The notes under the pieces are model-generated. The model was not told the origin of the DNA. It did not search any database and worked only from the letters and a program-made list of their open reading frames with translations. Positions 45,355 through 52,833 of a stretch of DNA of 64,000 bases are shown here, piece after piece (position 1 is the first letter of the stretch; each line of letters opens with the position of its first letter). Position numbers and translations under genes: made by a program. The DNA comes from Corynebacterium variabile (GTDB taxonomy: Bacteria; Actinomycetota; Actinomycetes; Mycobacteriales; Mycobacteriaceae): the NCBI RefSeq assembly GCF_006539825.1, contig NZ_BJNT01000012.1:1-64000 (forward strand), written 5' to 3'.

Positions 45355-46076
45355 CCGCCACGCAGGTGCGGACATCCGTCATCATCGAGGGGCTGACGAA
45401 GAGCTTTGCGGGACGCCGCGTGCTCGACTCGGTGGATTTCACTGTGGACCAGGGTGAGTTCGTGGCGCTGCTGGGACGCTCCGGCGGCGGCAAGTCGACG
45501 ATCCTCAAGATCCTCGCCGGACTGGAGTCGTCGGACTCCGGGACGGTGCTGACCAGGCCGAACCGGACGATCGTCTTCCAGGAGCCACGGCTAGTCAACG
45601 GCCGGCGGGTGTGGGACAACATCACCGTCGGAGTGCCCGGCGGTCGGACGAAGAGGCGCGCCCTGGCCGCCGAGGTGCTGGTTGAGGTGGGGCTCGACGG
45701 CTTCGCGGACGCCTGGCCGATCTCCCTGTCCGGTGGTGAGGCGCAGCGTGTGGCGCTGGCCCGGGCGCTGATCCGGTCGCCGGACCTGCTGCTGCTGGAT
45801 GAACCTTTCGGTGCGCTGGATGCACTGACCCGGTTGAAGATCCAGTCGCTGGTCGCCGACCTGCACGAGCGGCACAACCCGTCAGTGGTGCTGGTGACGC
45901 ATGACGTGGATGAGGCGATCCTGCTGGCCGACCGGATCCTGGTGCTGCAGGACGGCGCCATCGGCGCGGAGTACGGGGTGCCGTTCGGACGACGCCGCTC
46001 CCGGTCACTGCCCGGGTTCAGCGACCTGCGCGCGAAGCTGCTCGCGGACCTGGGGGTGAGCGAGGAGGTGGGGTGA
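45351..46076 (+). CDS. Sulfonate-type ABC transporter ATPase
   Basis: 241-residue ATP-binding subunit. Walker A GRSGGGKST, Q-loop VFQEPRL, signature LSGGEAQRVALARAL, Walker B LLLLDEPFGALD and H-loop VTHDVDEA are all present. It is the last gene of the McbR-preceded operon. A remnant of a nuclease-like gene on the opposite strand begins immediately after its stop. Confidence 0.92.
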   Translation: MTATQVRTSVIIEGLTKSFAGRRVLDSVDFTVDQGEFVALLGRSGGGKSTILKILAGLESSDSGTVLTRPNRTIVFQEPRLVNGRRVWDNITVGVPGGRTKRRALAAEVLVEVGLDGFADAWPISLSGGEAQRVALARALIRSPDLLLLDEPFGALDALTRLKIQSLVADLHERHNPSVVLVTHDVDEAILLADRILVLQDGAIGAEYGVPFGRRRSRSLPGFSDLRAKLLADLGVSEEVG

Positions 46077-46095
46077 GGGGTGGTGCTGTCAACGC

Positions 46096-46509
46096 CTGCC
46101 GTACCCGCGAGGTTGCGTAGGACCCGGTCTCCGGATCCCACACAGAGGTCTCCGGGATGCCGAACTTCAACGGGCTCCTCCTCCCCTGCGCCCAGGACTG
46201 CGGATACGCCGTGGACTTCACCTCGACCTTCACCCCGTCCGGACTGTTCAGGTCTTAGGCGTCCCATTCGACCCGGGCGTCCCGGTCAGGACCACCGAGG
46301 GCGAGCCCGACCAGGTACTCGGCGAGGACGCCCCGCAGCGCGTTGTCGAGGGTCTGGGAGTACGCCCACCTCCAAAATCCGAGCAGGTCGCCACGAGTGG
46401 TTCCGTGTCCGTCACGGATCTGTTCCTCCCCCGACTTCGGCGTCGGGACGAGCGGGCCGTGGTAGGCGGGATCCGGTGGTGGCGGGGCTTGCTGACTCGG
46501 AGTGGTCAT
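46096..46509 (-). pseudogene. N-terminal half of a PD-(D/E)XK nuclease-like gene
   Basis: From ATG 46509 the frame encodes LLGFWRWAYSQTLDNALRG, then VLAEYLVGLAL and VEWDA. An in-frame TAA (46255-46257) follows, then DLNSPDGVKVEVKSTAYPQS, WAQGRRSPLKFGI and TSRVRQ. The D...EVK motif and the WDA-Y-DL context match a family of uncharacterised proteins with a restriction-endonuclease-like fold. Tyrosine is expected at the stop (TAC to TAA). Similarity ends near 46096, about 100 residues before the normal C-terminus. The missing C-terminal part lies at about 54600-54850 on the same strand. The two parts flank the mvaA operon. Confidence 0.7.
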
Positions 46510-46581
46510 ACGGCCGAGGATATGCGGAAGACTTCCCTGGAGCGTCGGGGCGGTCCGCACCAGAATCAGTCCAGTCCCCGC

Positions 46582-47781
46582 TCACCGCCAGAGGATCAGG
46601 GCGTCACCCTGACCGCCGCCCCCGCACAAGGAGACTGCGGCCTTACCGCTGCCACGACGGTTCAGCTCATAGGCCGCAGCGACGACCAGACGCGCACCCG
46701 ACGCACCGATCGGATGACCCAGGGAAATACCACCACCGTGGATGTTCGTCTTCTCCAACGGGTAATCCAGATCCCGCAGCGACTGCACCACCACCGCAGC
46801 GAACGCCTCGTTGATCTCCAGGAAATCCAGATCCGACCCCGCCCAGCCGGCCTTGTCCAGCGCCGCGGAGACCGCCTGCGCCGGCTGGGAGTGCAGGTAG
46901 GTGTCTGGACCCGCAGTCTGACCGTAGGCACCCAACGCAGCAAGCACCTCAAGACCGTTGGCCTCCGCGTAGGCGCGGGTGGTCAGCACGACCGCCGCAG
47001 CACCGTCGGAGATCTGCGACGCGGACGCCGCCGTGATCGTCCCGTCCTTCGCAAAGGCGGGACGCAGACCCGCCAGACCCTCCTCGGTCGTACCAGGACG
47101 CACACCCTCGTCAGTGTCGACGATGACGGTACCCTTGCGGGTCTTCACCTCCACCGGGGCGATCTCATCGGCGAAGGTACCGTCAGCGATGGCGGCCTCG
47201 GCCCGCTGGTTCGACAGTGCGGCAACCCGGTCCTGCTCCTCCCGGGTGATACCGCGGGCGGTGTTACCGGCCTCGGTCTCCACACCCATCGCGGTACCGT
47301 GCACCGGATCGGTCAGACCGTCACGCTCCAGGGAATCCTGCAGCGCCAGGGAACCGAACTTCGCCCCGGCACGCACGCCGGCGGCCAGGTGCGGCGCATT
47401 GGTCATCGACTCCTGACCACCGGCGACAACGACCTCCGCATCACCCAGACGAAGCAGTCGGGAACCGTGGATCACCGCGTCCAGGCCCGACAGGCAGACC
47501 TTGTTCACCGTCTCCGCGGGGGTGGAGACCGGCACACCGGCAGCCACCGCCGCCTGCTTGGCCGGGTTCTGACCGGCGCCGGCCTGCACGACCTGACCCA
47601 TGACCACATGGCCGACAGTCTCAGCGGCGACACCGGCGCGCTCAAGCGCGGTACTGATGGCGGTCGCACCGAGGTCCACCGCGGTCTTCGAGGCCAGGGC
47701 CCCGAGCATCTTGCCCTGGGCGGTGCGCGCGGCACCGACGATGACGATGTCCTCGGGGGTCGGGGTTGAAGCGGAAGTCAT
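46582..47781 (-). CDS. atoB: Acetyl-CoA C-acetyltransferase (thiolase)
   Basis: Thiolase of 399 residues. The acyl-enzyme cysteine is C96 in NKVCLSGLDAV. The catalytic histidine is in GHPIGASGAR and the second cysteine in CGGGGQGDALIL. It would cleave acetoacetyl-CoA to two acetyl-CoA. It is the last gene of the operon beginning with HMG-CoA reductase, where acetoacetate-level products need this step. A different 3-ketoacyl-CoA substrate cannot be excluded. Confidence 0.92.
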   Translation of the reverse strand: MTSASTPTPEDIVIVGAARTAQGKMLGALASKTAVDLGATAISTALERAGVAAETVGHVVMGQVVQAGAGQNPAKQAAVAAGVPVSTPAETVNKVCLSGLDAVIHGSRLLRLGDAEVVVAGGQESMTNAPHLAAGVRAGAKFGSLALQDSLERDGLTDPVHGTAMGVETEAGNTARGITREEQDRVAALSNQRAEAAIADGTFADEIAPVEVKTRKGTVIVDTDEGVRPGTTEEGLAGLRPAFAKDGTITAASASQISDGAAAVVLTTRAYAEANGLEVLAALGAYGQTAGPDTYLHSQPAQAVSAALDKAGWAGSDLDFLEINEAFAAVVVQSLRDLDYPLEKTNIHGGGISLGHPIGASGARLVVAAAYELNRRGSGKAAVSLCGGGGQGDALILWR

Positions 47782-47808
47782 GAGTTTTCTCCTTGTCGAA
47801 TCAGGTGG

Positions 47809-49602
47809 TCATTCATGCTGGCCAACAGCGGACAGCAGGGTTTCCGGGACAGGGATATGACGAGATCTCACATACTCCCCGAGACCCTTACCATGCGGAT
47901 CGATCCGGAGATTCGATGCTGCACCCTCTCCCAGCCAACCCACTACCGTGACGCCCACTGAACGCAGGTGAGGCATTGCCCACAGTCGGAGTTCCCGGTC
48001 CTCTGTGGCACCCAGCAGTTCCGCCACGTGTTCGACCGTCCACCATTGACGCAGGTACTCATATGCCTCGTCCGTGCGCACCCAGAGACCGAGGGTGGAG
48101 TTCCCGCCCTTGTCTCCTGACCGCGCACCCGCGATCCGCCCCAACGGGACCTCCACGAGCGCCGCATCATCGGCCTTAAAGACGTCATAGCCGCCACCTC
48201 CGACCGTGGGAAGCGGTAGATCCACCTGACCGTCGACTGGGACATGGTTCACGAACCACTGCCGGTCACCGAGGGTAACCCGCTCAGGTACCTGCTCGGT
48301 GGGGACGAGGGTCGGCCAGAACTGCTGGCGCAGCCCCGCCTTGGTTGGCGGGGTCGGCAGCGCCATTCCCGGAAATCCACCGAGCAGCTGCTCCACCACC
48401 ACCCGGGGGAACCGGTTCACGAGAGTCTTGTCCCGACCAGCGACGGCGATCCTCAGCAGTGCGGTGGCATCGTCCAGGTTCCGCGGGTTCCGCGACGCGT
48501 CCTCCAGCCCTCCGGTGACGGTGACGACCACGTCGTCGAAGGTCTCACGACCCTCGGGAAACTGCGACCAGACCTGGGACAGCAGGAGATCAACCTTGGC
48601 ATCCCGGTTGAGGCCGGTGACGGCGACCGACATGGCCGCACTCCACCCGATATTGCACACCGCTCCCGCCTTGAGCTGCGAAGGAACACTCTCTCCGATC
48701 GCGCCGCTCACCCGGACACGGTCCTCTCCCACCTGGTCAACGGAGACCGTGTCGAAGCGGGCGATGACATCCGGATTCGCGTACCGGGGTCCGTCAATCT
48801 CATAGAGGAGCTGAGAGAGCACGGTCTCGGTCGTCACCGCCCCACCGGTGCCCCGGTGCTTCGTGATGATCGCGGATCCGTCCTCCTCGATCTCCGCCAC
48901 CGGGAAGCCGGGGTGGGTGAGATCGTCAATTTCCGTGAAGAAGGAGAAGTTTCCTCCGGTGGCCTGCGCGCTGCACTCGATGACGTGCCCTGCCGCCACA
49001 GCACCGGCGATGCGGTCGAGATCAGCGCGCCCCCAACCATAATGGTGTGCCGCCGCAGCGACGATGGGAGAGGCGTCACTGACGCGTCCGGTGACAACCA
49101 GGGTCGCGCCGGCGTCCAATGCCTCCACGATGCCCCAGGCACCCATGTAGGCGCTGACCACGGTCGGGGTCTCTCCAAGGGAGGAGAACGGCTGACCGGA
49201 GGTCAGGTGGGATCCGGCCCACTCCCCGGACGCGATGTTACGGGTGAAATCCTCGGTGATATCGTCCCCGTCAACGACAGCGATGACGGTATCCAGACCT
49301 TGAGCGTCCACCACCTCCCGGAGAGCTGCTGCGCAGGCGTGGGGGTTGACGCCACCGGCGTTTGCGATAATCCGGATCCCTCGCGTGGCGCAGGAGGCCA
49401 GTACCCCGCTCATCTGGGAGATGAAGGTCCCTGGAAAACCCTTGCCGGGGTCCCGGTCACGCTGTCTGGTGAGGATGCTCATGGTGAGTTCGGCCAACCA
49501 GTCACCGGTGAGGTAGTCGATTGCTCCGCCGTCTACCATCTCCCGGGGGCCGGAGAGCCGGTCACCGAGGAAGCCACTGCAGTTTGCGATTCGGACGGTC
49601 AT
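47809..49602 (-). CDS. AtuA-family protein fused to its C-terminal partner domain (DUF1446)
   Basis: 597-residue protein. Residues about 1-450 are the AtuA/DUF1446 core: RIANCSGFLGDR, IIANAGGVNPHACAAAL, VVTGRVSDASPIVAAAAHHYGW and VIECSAQATGGNFSFF. The last 110 residues are a second domain (RIAGARSGDKGGNSTLGLW) that is often a separate gene. AtuA is genetically required for acyclic terpene and leucine-type branched acyl-CoA degradation in Pseudomonas, but its reaction is not established. Here it lies between the permease and thiolase in an operon with HMG-CoA reductase. A split homologue lies at 56424-58138. Confidence 0.88.
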   Translation of the reverse strand: MTVRIANCSGFLGDRLSGPREMVDGGAIDYLTGDWLAELTMSILTRQRDRDPGKGFPGTFISQMSGVLASCATRGIRIIANAGGVNPHACAAALREVVDAQGLDTVIAVVDGDDITEDFTRNIASGEWAGSHLTSGQPFSSLGETPTVVSAYMGAWGIVEALDAGATLVVTGRVSDASPIVAAAAHHYGWGRADLDRIAGAVAAGHVIECSAQATGGNFSFFTEIDDLTHPGFPVAEIEEDGSAIITKHRGTGGAVTTETVLSQLLYEIDGPRYANPDVIARFDTVSVDQVGEDRVRVSGAIGESVPSQLKAGAVCNIGWSAAMSVAVTGLNRDAKVDLLLSQVWSQFPEGRETFDDVVVTVTGGLEDASRNPRNLDDATALLRIAVAGRDKTLVNRFPRVVVEQLLGGFPGMALPTPPTKAGLRQQFWPTLVPTEQVPERVTLGDRQWFVNHVPVDGQVDLPLPTVGGGGYDVFKADDAALVEVPLGRIAGARSGDKGGNSTLGLWVRTDEAYEYLRQWWTVEHVAELLGATEDRELRLWAMPHLRSVGVTVVGWLGEGAASNLRIDPHGKGLGEYVRSRHIPVPETLLSAVGQHE

Positions 49603-49617
49603 TGTCGGTCCTTTCTT

Positions 49618-51003
49618 CTAGAACAGGTCGAGGAGAGCCGGGACTGTGAGGACGGCCACGTAATAGCCCATGAACTGCACCCCGGCGTGGATACGGAGGA
49701 ACTTGGTCAGAAGGCCGCCGACGGTCCCCACGGTGGTCACCACCAGCAGGCCGAGCACCCCGCCCTCCCAGAGGGAGATCATGACGATCAGCGCGACGAA
49801 GGCCGCGATGATGGCCTCCTGACTGACGCGACGCATGATGAACTTCGCCGCCGCCGGCGCGTACCGCATGACCAGCGGGTACACGAGCACACCGGCGAGA
49901 ATGACGCCCATCAGTCCGAAAACGAGGAACTCCCAGGAGTTCATGTAGGTGTGGAGGTTGTTCACCTCACCGGACTCTCCGTCAACGGTGAACCTGGGTG
50001 GGGCATTGAACAACGGCTGCGCCGGCCCGACGGCCATCGGGCTCAGCGGGAGTCCGAAGGCGATAAGCGGGACCAGGGTCTCACCGAGATAGGTGGACTC
50101 CGTAGTTCCGTTCTTCACCGCCATCATCGAGGTCAGACGGTGGTACGCGTTCTTCGGGATCTTCCGGATCGCCTCACCCATCATCACGGTCATGGCGACC
50201 GGGCTGAAAACGAAGACACCACCGGAGACCAATGCGGTGGAAGCCGTCCACTTGACCTGCTTCCGGTCAAGTACCTTGAACGGGTTCGGGAAGTATCTCC
50301 TCTCCTTCACCGACGGGGTGGACAGGTGGTACGTCTCTCTTGTGTCCTTGTGCGCCTCTTCCCGGCCGTGCGGGGTGAGGACGCCCAACAGACTGACGAT
50401 GAGCGGACCTACCGCGATGCCGAGGAAGTAGCTGATGGTGAGGGAGGTGTCATGTGCAGCGGTGAACTCCCGGAGCCCGAGGATGAGCACGACAAAGGGG
50501 ATCATCGCCATGACGCCGCCGAGCCGGGCCGGCGTCAGGTAGGCGATGACGATCGTGATGAGGACGAATGCCCAGGGCGCAACTTCCTCGATGATGTCGG
50601 CGACCGGGGCCAGGACGGCGGCGACGATGACGGCGACCGGAATGGCGATCATCGCGGAGATGAATGCCGCACTGATGGCCTTGCGCAAGGCAATATGAGG
50701 GACGCCCAGTCTCCGGAGCAGGTCTGCCTCCCGCATGAGGGGAATCGCCATGGTGTCCCCGGGGATACCGAGTAGGGTCGTCGGCACTGCGTGGGTCATG
50801 TGCTTGGCGACGACTGCGGCGATGAAGAAGGAGAAGATCCCGACCGGGGAGACTCCGAGAAGAACCACCAGCAAGGTTATGGGGGTGATCGTCGCAGTCT
50901 CGTCGGTTCCGGAGACTAGCCCGAGCAACCCGAAGATCAGGGCACCGAGCACTCCCCAGAGCAGCGCATTCGGCAGCTCCTGGAGGATGGTTTCGAGCAT
51001 CAT
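49618..51003 (-). CDS. TctA-family tripartite tricarboxylate transporter permease
   Basis: Large membrane subunit of 461 residues with about 11-12 hydrophobic segments. Family motifs are FGLLGLVSGTDETATITP, TTLLGIPGDTMAIPLM and LVPLIAFGLPLSPMAVGPA. TctA permeases move citrate or other carboxylates together with TctB and a periplasmic TctC. No TctC-type binding protein is encoded in this window. The start overlaps the TctB-like stop by four bases. Confidence 0.87.
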   Translation of the reverse strand: MMLETILQELPNALLWGVLGALIFGLLGLVSGTDETATITPITLLVVLLGVSPVGIFSFFIAAVVAKHMTHAVPTTLLGIPGDTMAIPLMREADLLRRLGVPHIALRKAISAAFISAMIAIPVAVIVAAVLAPVADIIEEVAPWAFVLITIVIAYLTPARLGGVMAMIPFVVLILGLREFTAAHDTSLTISYFLGIAVGPLIVSLLGVLTPHGREEAHKDTRETYHLSTPSVKERRYFPNPFKVLDRKQVKWTASTALVSGGVFVFSPVAMTVMMGEAIRKIPKNAYHRLTSMMAVKNGTTESTYLGETLVPLIAFGLPLSPMAVGPAQPLFNAPPRFTVDGESGEVNNLHTYMNSWEFLVFGLMGVILAGVLVYPLVMRYAPAAAKFIMRRVSQEAIIAAFVALIVMISLWEGGVLGLLVVTTVGTVGGLLTKFLRIHAGVQFMGYYVAVLTVPALLDLF

Positions 51004-51431
51004 GCGTCGTTCCTCCTGTACTTCTCTTCGGCACGGGCAAAGGCGTCGTACAGTTCCAGGTCCTTCATCTCCTGGACAACTTCCGGAGGAAGGTCCGCCA
51101 CGCTTCCGAGCCCGCCTTCGTCCTCGGAGAGTTCCCGCAGTGCGTCCTCGACAGATGAGCTGTCGGCAACCGGGTCGTCGACGAGCACTCGCTGGGGTGC
51201 GAACAGCCGGGCACAGAGCACGGCACAGATGATGACGGACGCAAGACCGCAGAGCAGTGAGAACGTCTCCGCGCGGTCCGGGTCAGACACTGCCCGGACC
51301 AGAACGGCGTGTCCGATGTAGTAGACGATCACCGTGGTGGGCACGCTGATCGCGAGCGACAGGGCGAGGTTGCGGAGGGAGACGGTCTCTCCCCAGACCT
51401 CAGCGAGATCGGTGGGTTCTTTCTCAGTCAC
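51000..51431 (-). CDS. Half-size TctB-like membrane protein with cytoplasmic tail
   Basis: 143 residues from a GTG at 51431. Only two hydrophobic segments are visible (LALSLAISVPTTVIVYYIGHA and FSLLCGLASVIICAVLCARLF), where classical TctB has four. They are followed by an acidic, helical tail of about 60 residues ending LYDAFARAEEKYRRNDA. It occupies the TctB position in front of tctA and overlaps mvaA by eight bases. It may be a reduced or alternative small subunit. Confidence 0.65.
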   Translation of the reverse strand: MTEKEPTDLAEVWGETVSLRNLALSLAISVPTTVIVYYIGHAVLVRAVSDPDRAETFSLLCGLASVIICAVLCARLFAPQRVLVDDPVADSSSVEDALRELSEDEGGLGSVADLPPEVVQEMKDLELYDAFARAEEKYRRNDA

Positions 51432-52692
51432 GTCGCACCTCCGCCAGGATCTCCTCGGCACGCTCCTGCCGCACCTTCTTCTCCTCGACCATCCGGGTGG
51501 CGACCGCGGCGATCTCCTCAGCCGTGGTCGCGCCGGCCGCGACAGCGATATTTCGGGCGTGCAGTGACATATGCCCCTGCTGGATGCCCTCGGTGGCCAG
51601 GGCCCGCAACGCGGCCAGGTTCTGGGCAAGTCCGGCAGCGACGATGATCTCCGCGAGCTCGGACGCCGTGGTGACGCCGGTCATCTTGACCGCCAGACGG
51701 GCGACGGGATGCACCTTGGTGGCGCCGCCGACAAGTCCGACAGCCATCGGCACCTCGATGGACGCGACGAGGTCTCCATCGCGGTTCTTCTCGAACCGGC
51801 TGACACTCGAGTAGCGGCCGTCACGCACAGCATGGGAATGGAGACCCGCTTCAACGGCTCTGGTGTCATTTCCGGTCGCCAGAACAACCGCGGTGATGCC
51901 GTTGGTGATGCCCTTGTTGTGGGTGGCGGCACGGTAGGGGTCGGCGTCCGCCAGAGCCGCACTGTGGACGATGTTGTCCACGACCTGCTCCCCACCCAGT
52001 TCGGCCGCGGGGAACACAGCGGAAGCGCGTGCCAGACGAAGATCCGCCTTGTTGCTGAGAATCCGCATCAGCGTGCGCCCTTGGGCGATCTCGGCGATCT
52101 GCGGGGCGAGAGCCTCAGCCATGGTGTTCACGGCATTGGCACCCATGGCGTCGCGTACGTCAACGATGAGGTGGACGACGACATAGGTCTGCTCCGCAGC
52201 CTCAACAAGATGGACCTCGATTCCGATTGCACCACCGCCGACCGACACGAGCATCGGATCGACCTCGTTGGCTGCGGCGACCAGATCATCAGAGGCCTGC
52301 AGCAGGCGCATCTTCGCGGCATTCGGGTCGACAACGTCGATGACCTGGATCTGTGCCCGCATCACGGGGCCGCTCGACGAGGTGTGGAAACCGCCGGCAC
52401 TGCGGGCAATGCGCGCGGCATTGCTGGCGGCGGCGATGACAGAGGGTTCCTCGGTCGCCATCGGTACGAGGACGTCACGGCCGTTGACGGTGAAGTTCGC
52501 GGCCACACCTACGGGAATCCCGAGGACACCGATCACGTTCTCGACCATGTGATCTGCCTCGGCCACGCCGAGTCCGTCCGCCGGATCGAGGACGGCGAGG
52601 TCCTCGACCTCTACCGGACTATTGGCGACGATGCGGTCGCGTCGCTCCTCGACGGTCAGGTCCTTCAGACCGCTCAGCCTGCTGGTCACCAT
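51424..52692 (-). CDS. mvaA: Degradative (class II) hydroxymethylglutaryl-CoA reductase
   Basis: 422-residue class II HMG-CoA reductase, which oxidises mevalonate to HMG-CoA when acting catabolically. The catalytic set is complete: glutamate in ENVIGVLGIP, lysine in THNKGITNG, aspartate in ATGNDTRA, and histidine in SLHARNIA. DAMGANAVNTMAE and GLVGGATKVHP are class II signatures. It is the first gene of the operon with the Tct permease, AtuA-like protein and thiolase, and divergent from a GAF regulator. Actinobacteria of this type normally make isoprenoids by the MEP route, so a catabolic role is the likely one. No HMG-CoA lyase is seen nearby. Confidence 0.92.
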   Translation of the reverse strand: MVTSRLSGLKDLTVEERRDRIVANSPVEVEDLAVLDPADGLGVAEADHMVENVIGVLGIPVGVAANFTVNGRDVLVPMATEEPSVIAAASNAARIARSAGGFHTSSSGPVMRAQIQVIDVVDPNAAKMRLLQASDDLVAAANEVDPMLVSVGGGAIGIEVHLVEAAEQTYVVVHLIVDVRDAMGANAVNTMAEALAPQIAEIAQGRTLMRILSNKADLRLARASAVFPAAELGGEQVVDNIVHSAALADADPYRAATHNKGITNGITAVVLATGNDTRAVEAGLHSHAVRDGRYSSVSRFEKNRDGDLVASIEVPMAVGLVGGATKVHPVARLAVKMTGVTTASELAEIIVAAGLAQNLAALRALATEGIQQGHMSLHARNIAVAAGATTAEEIAAVATRMVEEKKVRQERAEEILAEVRRD

Positions 52693-52833
52693 GATTCTCT
52701 CCTGTTCACTCGGGTATGGGCGGGGACACAATGCAGACCGGATGGGCTGCTCATCACACCCGAATCACTCTAAGTTCGCTTTTCGCAATGCAATATGTGC
52801 TCGGAAGACACTACATGCACTAGTTTTGTGTTG

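Noticed and set aside
3797..46509. Stop-codon reassignment to explain interrupted genes
   Set aside because: TGA, TAG and TAA all occur as interruptions, two cases also have frameshifts, and all three codons end intact genes in the window.
48244..50775. An 840-codon open frame on the plus strand
   Set aside because: It is antisense to the AtuA fusion and tctA genes, has no recognisable domain, and its composition is the usual antisense shadow of GC-rich codons.
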